In this document: positions 20,990-30,182 of the stretch, piece after piece
Layout of the letters: each line of letters begins with the position of its first letter
Numbering within the stretch: position 1 is the first letter of the stretch
Assembly: GCA_003693705.1 (NCBI GenBank)
Contig: RBZT01000173.1
Coordinates: 1 to 32,863 of the forward strand
Source: Polymyxa betae
Taxonomy: Eukaryota > Endomyxa > Phytomyxea > Plasmodiophorida > Plasmodiophoridae
Length of the DNA: 32,863 nt
Reading direction: 5' to 3'
The notes under the pieces: model-generated
What the model saw: the letters and a program-made list of their open reading frames with translations, nothing else
Database searches by the model: none
What the model was told of the DNA's origin: nothing
Translations under genes and position numbers: made by a program

Positions 20990-21963
20990 CTCTCAGTAAA
21001 TGCAACGCTACCTGGGATTATGAGTGACTGCATTCCACTGACTGTGTTTCGGTTACATACTCAGTGGTTGGTTGCTCCACAGGTCATGCAGTCGAATTAT
21101 CTAAACTTATTCGTTGAAACAAACTAAAACCAAAAGACTTTTAAATTAAGCATTTTTTTATTATTTTTATTTGAATTAAAATGCCTTGATAATAAATAAA
21201 CATGCTGTTTATAGAAGACTGAATTCGCTGAGTGGCGGCAGCTGGTAATCGTATGACGATAATCATCAGGATTTCTGTTATGTCAATACACTCGGGTTAG
21301 AGGTTCGATGGGGTGGGGGAATGCTGGCCCAATGGTGGAAGAGCTATGGCTTGGTAATCATTGCGCTTTTCAATTATCTGGTGAAGCCCATCGTTATCGG
21401 CATGATGGAAGAAACTTGCAGCCGTTCCTCGATCTCCGCATAGAGTTGATTGAATCGGTTTCATGATGGAATCTGATTTTGGATAGAAAGCGTCCCGTTG
21501 ACGAGCGTTGGTTGGCGATTAACGGTTCTCTTGCTTGGTGATCATCAGATCATACAGAAATTCGATAAACGTGCGACTTGTACAAAGCTTTGTCGTTACA
21601 GACCTGTTTGGTGCTGTTCAGAACCAATTTGTACCGAATCGAATCTCTTGATGACGAATATCTGGACGATGATCCCGCCAGGCGCCAGATCCCGATCTGT
21701 CTGATATACAATCAGCATTTAAACCGAGATATGCCTCATCAGGAACTAACAGCTGAAACGATCATCGTGGAATCCATCATCAACTTGACCGAACTGAAGC
21801 CTGTTTGCTGATTGACGAATAACGAGCGCCGAACGCTGCTTGATGGATCTCTCGGCTGCTGAGAGGTCGGAGATGGCCCGGCCATTGGGGCGTTGCAACC
21901 AATACCTGAACCGTCACAGATAGTTGTAATCAGCAACGAATCTTGTTGCTGAACCGTCCCATC
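20990..21963. promoter_or_regulatory. Divergent intergenic region (974 bp)
   Basis: Upstream region of the unassigned transferase (-) and the second GT25-like gene (+). An AT-rich stretch lies at 21110-21215. Two overlapping frames (21498-21704; 21578-21811, the latter acidic, ESLDDEYLDDDPARR) have no recognisable family, and the second lacks an upstream ATG. They may be remnants. No RNA gene seen. Confidence 0.35.
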
Positions 21964-23193
21964 ATGGATCGACGGAAATCGCTGAATGTGACACGAACGC
22001 AGATCTATCTGTCATTGATCATATTCAGCTCATTGATCACCTGCACTGTTCTATCCCTATCTCGTCGTCCATCATCGCTCCAAGATCCCATTCGAATCTC
22101 CAATCACGATAACGAGACCAAATCCCGAAGCGATGGGCGAAACTCGTCGTTGATCGCCCTTCTCCTGCAATCGCCGAACTCCAAAATCGATGAACTTCCC
22201 GGGCACAGCTCGTCGCCGCCGCCATTCGATCGCACCGCCCGGATCGTGCTGGCTCTTCAACGTCATTATCACGACAGCTGTGATCGTGCGCTAACATCGG
22301 ATGAGATCCTGAATCAGGGAATGATCTCGCAGATCGAGAGCAGCGATGAATTCTCGGGCGTCTTGATCGGGACGGAGATGTGGAATCGGCTGAGCTTGGA
22401 CGAGCTCGACGATCCGTTCCGTTTCTACGCCGACCCGACCGACAGCGATTCGGACGCGTTCCCGTTCGCGATTCTGTCGTACGGGAAACGCCTTCAGCAA
22501 GGGAAAGCGCTGCTCGCGCGTATGGGCGCCGATCGGGTCGATTGCGTATCGTATCCGTCGTTGGAGAAGGCGTTCGCCGACCTCCCGTATCTGTCCCGAT
22601 ATCTGTTTCGTGATGCAGCGATGATGAATTGGGATAATTTCACGATGGAGTTCTCTGGAAAGAATCACGGCTATTTATTAAGTACATTGAATCAATGGAT
22701 GATCTTTGAACGATTAGCGAATGGGACCTATCCCGATCAGGTCGTCATCGTTGAAGACGATATGTTCCTGGTCCCAGATTTCACCAGGAAGTTTCGGGCG
22801 CTGCGATCGCAATTGGCTACAGTACCCTGGGATGTAAGAACACGCTAGGGTTTAGGGTTTTCTCCAATATTCTCGTTTCCAACGCCATCGTGATACTAAC
22901 CGTCGGGCTGTGCGTTTTAGGTCGTGTTCTTGGGGACGTGTTTCGGGATTCGGTCGTACACGCCCGCGACTCCGAACCTGTATGTTGCCGATAGGAGCCG
23001 CTGCTTCAATGCGGTTCTGATGAGGGCCAGCGTGGCCGTTAAGATCCTCGAGGCCGGCGTCTGCGTCGATCGATTCGCTGCTGTTGATCATCTGTTCAAT
23101 CGTTATATCGTCGATCTGAATCTCAACGCTTATTATGTGTATCCACCATTAGCGTATGAACAGTCGAAGAATGTAATACAGCATCCTTGTTAG
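21964..23193 (+). CDS. GT25-like glycosyltransferase, copy 2
   Basis: Two exons (21964-22833, 22921-23193) give 380 aa. The frame is open from 21943, but only via a TTG; the first ATG is 21964 (MDRRKSLNV). Signal anchor QIYLSLIIFSSLITCTVLSL. Same catalytic order as the paralog at 10373: ILSYGKRLQQGKALLARMGA, KNHGYLLSTLNQWM, VIVEDDMFLVPDF and, in exon 2, NLYVADRSRCFNAVLMR and YYVYPPLAYEQ. The EDD is the likely metal site. The intron sits at the same codon as in the paralog (phase 0) but is 87 nt against 50, sharing only the 18-nt GCTAGGG core. The TAG stop lies within GTTAGGGTTAGGGTTT. Confidence 0.86.
22844..22861 (+). repeat. Telomere-like core in intron of GT25 copy 2
   Basis: GCTAGGGTTTAGGGTTTT, identical over 18 nt with the copy at 11490-11507, 10 nt after the donor. 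The remaining intron sequence is not alignable between the two paralogs. Confidence 0.88.
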
Positions 23194-23206
23194 GGTTAGG
23201 GTTTGC
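23188..23206 (+). repeat. Telomere-like motif overlapping stop codon
   Basis: TTGTTAGGGTTAGGGTTTG. The TAG stop of GT25 copy 2 (23191-23193) is the TAG of the first TTAGGG unit. Confidence 0.85.
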
Positions 23207-23582
23207 AGAATCTTTTGAGAGCAGCATCGCCACATCCAATATTGCAGCATGTCATTGAACTAGTAGATTGTGCTGATCAGGTTGAGAGCTCGTCTTAACG
23301 ACAAAGCCGAATCTAGTTAGATACCATCTCTGGCTATTCTGATTATTGGGCTTTGATGGATATTGACCATCTTGAGATTTCCAAAACAATGAACGGATTC
23401 GTGCATGCTATATAGCAGATGATTCATATCAATTGACCATTGAGATTAGACCAATTCGATTTTATTATCCATGCAGCGATTGTTAATAGCCAGCCCATAT
23501 CCATGTCTCGCTCAATTCCAATCATCAATACGATTAGCTTGACAAACAGATCCGCTCAGCCATACAACCTCTGCAACACGTC
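23194..23582. other. Convergent intergenic region
   Basis: 389 bp between the 3' ends of GT25 copy 2 and the GT77-like gene. It begins with the telomere-like motif. No open frame with a recognisable product, no repeat, no RNA gene. Confidence 0.45.
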
Positions 23583-24578
23583 TCACATTATAGTTCGTGA
23601 ATGATTCCATAAATCCTCGTCATGTAATATTCGTTTCTTTTCATCGTGTCCATGTAAATAATTGGCATGAACAATGACCGGACCTTGTGGATATCTCACC
23701 CAATCATATCCTTCAATCCACATGATCTTCCCGTTCGGGAATACCGACCCCGGCACCGTATAATGAGCGTACTGGCCCGCGATGTTGTTCTTGGCCCGAT
23801 TCAACGCGACCTGATCGTCCTCGGTCGGATCGCTATTCGCGAACACGATCCATTCGTGAATGAGTTGTTGCGATGTTTGTTTGGGCGTGAAATACAGCAG
23901 ACACGAGCACCAATACCCATCGGCGCCATCTTCGGAGACGATCAGATCGAGATCGGTGTGATTGGCGAGAATCGGCTCGAACACGCGATACGGATTGCTT
24001 CTATAAGCTGTATCAACATCGGAATAGAACACCGAATATCCCAGCTCAAGAAGCGCCTTCAGCATGCTCGGTCGCGATCGCGTCAGCTTTCGGAATCCGT
24101 TCGAGGCGTATTCGACCGCGGGCGTCTCCGCTTCCGTTGAGATCGGGAGCAGGACGCGATTCGTGTGATTTAACGCCCAATATGTTCGATTATCATAGGC
24201 CATAATCACGTAATTCTCAACACCAACTCGGGACGCCATTCGTCGCCAATCGTCGAACATATCCAGATAGCCCCAATTGACGCCCACCACCGTGATTCGA
24301 TTCTGGTCGTCCGCGAATCGATCCAGGAAACAGGTCGACGGCGGCCAGGGGTCGTACTGACCCGGGCAGGAGGCGATCGCTGGTTGAGGCGCTCTTGGAT
24401 TCAGATAGCGGCTGAGCAATGATCCGATTAGACATGTTGATAGCCCGATGAATGTGAGGACGACGAGAAGTCGAGCACGTCGAGAGGAGCGTCTTGAACG
24501 CGTTTCTAACAGCATTGAGACAGCTCCATATGTGACTGGAATTTCTAGCAGCAATAAAGACCGTCTCAAATAGAGCAT
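23583..24578 (-). CDS. GT77-like nucleotide-diphospho-sugar transferase
   Basis: Intronless. ATG at 24578 gives 331 aa (MLYLRRSLLLLEIP); ATG at 24515 (MLLETRSRRSSRRAR, 310 aa) gives a more typical short basic tail before the anchor LLVVLTFIGLSTCLIGSLL and may be the real start. The frame is open further up but would overlap the preceding gene. Catalytic features of the nucleotide-diphospho-sugar transferase family (PF03407, GT77): YVIMAYDNRTYWAL, LLELGYSVFYSDVDTAYRSN with DVD as the metal site, DDQVALN, and VIVHANYLHGHDEKK at the end. Plant relatives are arabinosyl- and galactosyltransferases; here the sugar is unknown. Only 26 bp (or 89 bp with the later start) separate it from the upstream gene on the same strand. 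Confidence 0.85.
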   Translation of the reverse strand: MLYLRRSLLLLEIPVTYGAVSMLLETRSRRSSRRARLLVVLTFIGLSTCLIGSLLSRYLNPRAPQPAIASCPGQYDPWPPSTCFLDRFADDQNRITVVGVNWGYLDMFDDWRRMASRVGVENYVIMAYDNRTYWALNHTNRVLLPISTEAETPAVEYASNGFRKLTRSRPSMLKALLELGYSVFYSDVDTAYRSNPYRVFEPILANHTDLDLIVSEDGADGYWCSCLLYFTPKQTSQQLIHEWIVFANSDPTEDDQVALNRAKNNIAGQYAHYTVPGSVFPNGKIMWIEGYDWVRYPQGPVIVHANYLHGHDEKKRILHDEDLWNHSRTIM

Positions 24579-24604
24579 GATGTGTTTATTAATAGGTCTG
24601 ATTT

Positions 24605-25705
24605 CTAGCCATAGATATACGCAGGATGATTTCGGCAGCGTTCTGGCACTTGTTGATGGAAATTCGCATCGCCGCTGCGACGATATTCGGGCCATAGAGC
24701 AGTAATGTGACTATGCGAGAAGTCGGTCATGGCCGGATCCAGAATATGGCCAACATAATCGCCATGATAATCGCGTGGTAATGGGAACCCTTTGGAATAT
24801 GGGGAATACTGCCCACAAAGGAACGCATCGTGATCAACGACATCGTCGTGGATCTGCGGAAACACGACCTGCGACAGCCACTCTTGATCGTCGAATTTGT
24901 CGGCGTTCGGGAGCTTGGGCGTCACGAAGTTCGTGATGCTTGCGGCGACGTCTTCCCCAATCTGCCTTCGTAATATTGGAGCATAGACAGCCCACATTCC
25001 CTGAATGCTTTCAGAGATCGTATTGAATGAATTGGTCTCGTCTTACCCCGAGCATGGTGGTTGTATGAGCTGGATGATCTCTCATAATGTGATAGGATTT
25101 GTTCGATCTCAGCCAGTAATGAACCGATGAGATCTCTCTGGCTGAAATACGAGAATCTGTATCCCGAAACATGAAGTAATCGATGGTTGAATCATTGAGA
25201 GCCAAATATCGGAATATTCGACGAGCTTCACCCCAATCTGTGAAGCTATCTGGCAGAACTCGGACCTCGCCACCAGCAGCACGAATCTCGTTCAACGAAC
25301 TCTCCGGAACCGTGTTATCCACAACAAACAGAGCCTTCCACGATAGATAATACAGAGGAACCGATCTGGCATTGAACACAGCCCCGACTAGATCCATAGG
25401 GCGATCTCCATATACAGTGAATGCAACGAATTTGCGAGCTGTTAGATAGCCAGGACGGGCATAATGACTTAAGCTTTGAGATCCATCTTGGAAAGATTCT
25501 TCGGACGAATCCGTTTCACTAATAAACTCGTGAGATATTATTTCATGAAATGTCTCTTTACATCTCACCCGAGATAGGTAAAGTTGACGTGAGGTTTTGG
25601 CTGCAATTTGGATCTGAAATGTAAAGAGCATAATACCAATAGTAAGGGAACCAGGGACAGAGCAATCGCTGCCTGAAATCTCTTCGGATCGCTCCAATAA
25701 CCCAT
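24605..25705 (-). CDS. DXD glycosyltransferase, family A copy 2
   Basis: Three exons (25705-25569, 25518-25047, 25000-24605) give 334 aa. Splicing out 25568-25519 (gtgaga...attag, 50 nt) joins a signal-anchor exon (AAIALSLVPLLLVLCSLHF, then PHVNFTYLG) to ETDSSEESFQDG. An unspliced frame reaching 25874 is longer but lacks this anchor next to the catalytic part; an upstream exon there (MQSSLLRG with its own hydrophobic run) is a less likely alternative. The body has AFTVYGDRPMDLVGAVFNA, LYYLSWKALFVVDNTVP, a DTD motif in MFRDTDSRISARE, YHIMRDHPAH, G/GMWA across the 46-nt second intron, and DDVVDHDAFLC. Paralog of the gene at 8678-9833, with the last intron at the same codon. Sugar unknown. Confidence 0.85.
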
Positions 25706-25953
25706 TGCTATGGCGTTCCGCAGTAAGCTGAAGACGTTGGGAATCAGCACGAACGCTTTCAGTGGTTCGATATCGTCGTACAGGACCTTGATTCAGCAGT
25801 CCGAGTATGACTGACATGCCCATAGTGATGATACAGATTGGACCGCAGCTGCCTCTCAATAGTGATGATTGCATGGTCACTCAACGATAAACAGACGTTT
25901 TCCAACTCAACGAAACTTGTTTTTTTTTTATCAAAATTGACTCTATTTGATGA

Positions 25954-27288
25954 CTACTGATGAAGAATCCAGGAAGTGTTGCTCGCAGCGTCTGTTTCAT
26001 GTGATCGGATTGACAAGATCCGGAGCGAGAAGGTGCTGAGTGGAGATCCAACGAAGAAATCGGCTTCAGCACAGGACTGCTGCTCGATCACTGCCCTCAT
26101 GGCAGCACTGAATCTGCAAGCATCAGATCGATCTGGATCGCATCCTATCTGTTTCAATGCTGCAATTCCTTGACGCAGATAATCCCGATCGCCCGAGTCG
26201 CCATTCGTGATGACGAAAACCGATCGAATGGCTCCAGTTCGGTGCAGCTGATTCGCAGCCGAAATGAAGGAATCCATCGGGATCCGAATCAGATCTTCTC
26301 TGCGAACATGCATACAGAGCAATGGACGTTCATGAACAAGCGTCTGATTCCTGGCAAGAGCCTTAATATGACGATTATAAGGAAGATAATACTGGTCATG
26401 ATCGACAGCGAAGAACATCGTCTCTCCATTAATAAAGATTATTCTCTCCTTGGACCTCTGCAGCAGCGCTGCGGTCAAATTCGTGCCATCCACAGTCTCC
26501 ATCCTATCAAACGACAGAGTACTTTTATCGCATTGAAAGCTGCCTGGAAATCTTCCGGAGCCCAGCTGATCCGAAGACGATCTCACGAATGGAATAAGAT
26601 GAGATATGTTAGAGGCGAGGAAAGGCGTATGCGACCATGGCAGCAGCCAGCAATCAACAGACCACGATGAAGGGTTTCTTAGACGCCATGGTGCATCTTC
26701 GGGCGACTCGCCACAGGACAGATTCCTGTTGATTCCTTTCACGACATAATCGGATGCCACAGGATCGTCGTACAACCCCTGAATATGGCATCTATTCGGG
26801 CTCAGATACGAATTCATCACATCCAGGTCCAGAATCTGCAGCCACGACAGACTGAAATCAGCATGATCCTCCATTGCCGTTATTGTTGGTGGATAAACTA
26901 GAATCTTGCGACCCGATAGGTTGGCGTAATAGATAGCGTTGCTGAGCGACATGATGTTGTTCGATAAACGACCATAACCGGAATAGGCAAGAAACCGATC
27001 TTGAGGTAAAGTCCCATAGATTAGCGATGAAGGTTTTGGAGGAGGTTGCGGGTGCAGGATCGTTAGGTGAAGGACCTTATAGCTGATAACAATGAGAACA
27101 GCAATCATAGCCAGGATCGATGTATATGCAAGTCTCCAATGACATCGCCTGCTTTGATTAAGGGCAGCGAGGGCATCTTCAGCATCCTCAGACATGAAGA
27201 TTCTGCTCGATCGGCGTTCGATTTGATGGAGCTCAGCGGTCAGAATCAATGGATCCGACTCTTGATCCCTGCTTGAGCGTTCAGACAT
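25954..27288 (-). CDS. O-fucosyltransferase-like Golgi protein
   Basis: Intronless, 444 aa from ATG 27288 (MSERSSRDQ). The frame is open further up only through a TTG. A long cytosolic tail of about 60 residues precedes a signal anchor (YTSILAMIAVLIVISYKVL). The lumenal part begins FLAYSGYGRLSNNIMSLSNA, the G-rich GDP-sugar-binding start seen in O-fucosyltransferase (PF10250)-like proteins. LLCMHVRREDL corresponds to the HxRxxDL motif and EQQSCAEADFFVGSPLSTFS to the conserved C-terminal block of that family. Several N-glycosylation sequons. Acts presumably in the ER/Golgi lumen with a GDP-deoxyhexose donor. It is the last gene of the glycan cluster. Confidence 0.85.
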   Translation of the reverse strand: MSERSSRDQESDPLILTAELHQIERRSSRIFMSEDAEDALAALNQSRRCHWRLAYTSILAMIAVLIVISYKVLHLTILHPQPPPKPSSLIYGTLPQDRFLAYSGYGRLSNNIMSLSNAIYYANLSGRKILVYPPTITAMEDHADFSLSWLQILDLDVMNSYLSPNRCHIQGLYDDPVASDYVVKGINRNLSCGESPEDAPWRLRNPSSWSVDCWLLPWSHTPFLASNISHLIPFVRSSSDQLGSGRFPGSFQCDKSTLSFDRMETVDGTNLTAALLQRSKERIIFINGETMFFAVDHDQYYLPYNRHIKALARNQTLVHERPLLCMHVRREDLIRIPMDSFISAANQLHRTGAIRSVFVITNGDSGDRDYLRQGIAALKQIGCDPDRSDACRFSAAMRAVIEQQSCAEADFFVGSPLSTFSLRILSIRSHETDAASNTSWILHQ

Positions 27289-27479
27289 GACCGAAGTTAG
27301 GTGAAGCGACAAAGCCAAGCATGAGCGTCACTGCAGTTGTACCTAGCAGCAGCCATAGAGAGCCAAAATGCCAATATAACTCAGTGCAGAGCAAAAAATT
27401 GCAAAACTGAGACGCGTTCAGATCAGAATATAGGCAGTAATATTATAATACTAATAGAAATGTTTTAAGGGGGGTCAGG
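27289..27479. promoter_or_regulatory. Upstream region of O-fucosyltransferase-like gene
   Basis: 191 bp between the start of the minus-strand gene and the tandem repeat; it presumably holds the promoter. AT-rich from 27430. No defined element recognised. Confidence 0.3.
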
Positions 27480-27945
27480 GTATTCAGAAACTAGTGAATT
27501 GTTGCCATTGTTCACTGGACATTTCCAAAGTGCGCCGTGCCCACCCCCGTTCCGGCCGATAGAGATATCACGCACTGAATTATTACGGTCCTCAGAACTG
27601 GGCAGATCCAAAAATGCGCGATACGCTGATGCCCTAACAGGCCTACCTGTAACTGGTTCGAGATACTCAGTGAATTATTTCCACTGTCCACAGAAAATGG
27701 GCATTTCCAAAAGTGCGCGACGCGCTCACCCAGTCCGAGATACTCAGTGAAATTTTTCCATTGTCCACAGTATATGCCTATATGGGCTTTTACAAAAGTG
27801 CGCGATGCGCTCACCCAGTCCAAGATTCTCAGTGAAATTTTCCATTGTCCAGAGAACATGGGCATTTCCAAAAGTGCGCGATGCGCTGATGAGTGATGCC
27901 CAAACTGGTTCAAGATACGGTACCTAGTCAGTGAATTTGCAGATA
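27480..27945. repeat. 77-99 bp degenerate tandem repeat
   Basis: About six units share agatactcagtgaa, then tttccattgtccac, gggcatttccaaaagtgcgc and gatgcgctcacccag. Unit starts at roughly 27470, 27562, 27661, 27738, 27823 and 27912. The middle three copies are best preserved. The minus strand is open for 188 codons across the array (27512-28075, without ATG start), giving repeated AHFWKCP-like peptides; I regard this as a by-product of the repeat, though a coding repeat is not excluded. Confidence 0.85.
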
Positions 27946-28034
27946 TCACCCTGATTTTGTATGGGTCCAGGACCCACGCAGTTTTTTCCTCTGCCCTCGT
28001 TGTGGGAATCTTGTTATCACTTTTCGTGCATACA

Positions 28035-28544
28035 ATGCTGATGGGGTTGCCCCATTGTCGGGGCCTTAAGCACAAGTCGAAGGCATCGTTATATTGCTTG
28101 CATTTGTGCTGTTCAGATCATCATGTCGGGAATCCACATCAGCAACAATTGTCACGAAATGATTCGGAGGAGATTCTCTGTTGCGACGACAAAAAGGTAT
28201 ACAAGGCATACGAAGTAAGGAAATAACAGTAATGTTTCTTCTATTGCAATTACCGTGAAATCTGTTTTTTATTTAAGCTTTACAAAGGAGCAAGCGATTT
28301 GCAGAAAAACGCTGAAGCATGTACAGCTTTCCAGAAGGAGCGATTCATTCTGTCCTTGTTTGCGCTAAGACTTGATTCTGAGGAAGCCCAGCAATTCCTC
28401 AGAATCAAACAGGAAGAATCATTAATTGGTGTTGAGCTAGCTTTAGCTGGTAAGAAACGAGGGGTAGCCCGGCTGCAAGAAAAAGCCTTAGGCTTGCCAA
28501 AATTGATTCGTTCATTAATCATTAAAATCAAAACAGTCAATTAG
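28035..28544 (+). CDS. Small spliced gene of unknown function
   Basis: Two putative exons (28035-28214, 28278-28544) joined in phase 0 across a 63-nt intron with a good donor (gtaagg) and acceptor (tttatttaag), giving 148 aa if the ATG at 28035 is used. The frame is open upstream to 27957 without another ATG. Exon 1 is Cys/His rich (YCLHLCCSDHHVG). Exon 2 is helical and charged (KGASDLQKNAEACTAFQKE ... EAQQFLRIKQEE) and ends with a basic tail. Not membrane-anchored and not like the glycan genes upstream. No family recognised; it may belong to a mobile element, since a retrotransposon follows. Confidence 0.45.
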
Positions 28545-29369
28545 ATTGTAGTTGGACCAACGTGGTTCCCAAAATGCTCTAGATATCAGGTCTCCTTGTA
28601 GTTTTCGAAGCATATCAGCATCCTAAATGCGAGCGAACTTGCTAGATCATCTTTCGCTCTTCATTCCAACCTTTATTATCAGCTCTTTGAGCGTTAATCG
28701 TGAAAGGATGGTTTGCCTGGAACCGTTTGTCAAGTATGTACTCTGAATCCAGATTGCTCTGGGCGCTGTTAATAATCCAGGATCAAATTATGCAATATAA
28801 CGCAAGTCTTCATAACTGAGTACATTGCATCGCGAGACCACAACTTAAATGAAAAGTCAAGATGTGAAAGCGTGCTTGGAGCATCCCAAATTCTCGTTCG
28901 ATGTCTTTACGCTTGTTTTCCTGCTTTAGATGCAAATAGCTCCTGTTTCCCCGCTATCAGATTGGATATGGTGAATTAGATAGATTCCACCAGCTAGCCC
29001 AAACGGTACTGTGTAAATATGGCCATTTACCTGGAAGTGTGGTGCTTTAAAGAGACATAGACACAGAAAGGTGAGCGGAATGAGACCTGCCGTGTGTATT
29101 CGAAAAAAGAATGAGTAAAAACGGGAGAGAGAGAATCACAGGAGCAACAGCAAACTAGTAGAGGCTGCAAACTCAGTGTCTTGTCTGCGGACAAGACAAT
29201 GCGATATGGCCATGTCAGGAGGCCGCGGCCAGTCTTGAACGACCATGGCGTGAGACTGATCGCGTACCACGGCGACCGTTACTTCTGGAGGCCGCGTCAT
29301 GCTGTCGGGGCACGACATAATCACCCCCCGAATGAGATGCCGGCTGGTTGCGGAGACGTGCCCATTAAT
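28545..29369. other. Region without supported gene; possible element end
   Basis: About 800 bp between the small spliced gene and the chromodomain relic of the retrotransposon. It probably includes the 3' untranslated part of the element, but I found no repeat matching the other side (31500-31650), so no LTR can be drawn. Short frames on both strands are unremarkable. Confidence 0.4.
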
Positions 29370-29379
29370 CGGCAATGAC

Positions 29380-29550
29380 CTGGACATCATTAAAGTTCGT
29401 AGCCGGTTCTCAGAATCTTCGCCCGGGGCGAAGTTCTTCCATCGTTCAAGGTACTGTACGTCGTTTGAATGGGGTGTCACGGTGCGATAAGTTCTTGTCA
29501 ACGATGAAAGATAAGGGGCCATGACCCGGGTCGCGTGAAACCAACTTCAA
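29380..29550 (-). pseudogene. Chromodomain relic
   Basis: After the integrase tail (LSFIVDKNLSHRD in one frame) the reading shifts frame at the CGACGTACAGTACC stretch to VQYLERWKNFAPGEDS, matching the chromodomain core Y-L-V-K-W-K-x-[FYW] with the following acidic segment. One frameshift separates the halves. In active chromoviruses this domain steers integration to marked chromatin. Confidence 0.7.
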
Positions 29551-30182
29551 CTGTGACGGGGCGACACTGCGAGAGATAAACGTTTGATCACTGTCCACTA
29601 ACTGATAACTTCCTCCCTTCGTTCGTCGGAGTACCTCAAACGGGCCCTCAATGTAAGGGCGGTTTTTATCCGAGCGCGTCGGATCCATCTCCATGACGTA
29701 GCTGCCGACAGGAAAGGGTTCTTTGAGAATACGATGCGTTTTAACAAAAGATACAATGGCTCGCGAAGCGCGTCCAGATTCTCGGTCAGAATTAGCGGGA
29801 AACAAAATGCCAGAAAACCAGCGCAGTCGCTCTTTCACAAGATTGAAGTCCGAGGTAGGCGACGAATAGCAGGTCTGAAAAATAATCGACAGCTGCACAG
29901 CGGGAACCTATCGGTCCCACTGTCGATCTTCACTTTCCAGTAGTTTCCGGATGGCACGGCATGAGGTTTGTACTGTGCGTTCAGCCAAACCATTAGCAAG
30001 TGGGTGATACTTAGTTGCGGAGCGGTGATCGATGCCAACTTCCTTCGTCATCAGTTGCATAAGTTGATTGACGAACTCCGAGCCATTGTCAGACTGAACG
30101 ATGCGAGGGAAGCCAAAATCACAAAAAATCATAACCAATGCCTTGGAAACGGAGGTAGCCGATTTGTCAAGAAGGGCATGTG
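29446..30182 (-). pseudogene. Integrase fragment
   Basis: Starts within the core at LLDKSATSVSKALVMIFCDF, then FPRIVQSDNGSEF with the second catalytic Asp and NGLAERTVQT with the catalytic Glu, followed (in a shifted frame) by the C-terminal SH3-like segment (FPVGSYVMEMDP, GPFEVLRRTKGGSYQLV). The zinc-binding N-terminus and the first catalytic Asp are missing. Confidence 0.85.

Noticed and set aside
23667-24140. Plus-strand open frame of 157 codons
   Set aside because: Antisense shadow of the GT77-like gene, no motif of its own.
25706-25874. Longer N-terminus for family A copy 2 starting at 25874
   Set aside because: It needs readthrough of a consensus intron (25568-25519) and puts the anchor-coding exon out of frame; the spliced form gives a standard short type II N-terminus and a whole number of codons.
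27480-27945. CRISPR array
   Set aside because: Units are degenerate throughout, have no constant repeat plus unique spacers, and the setting is eukaryotic.
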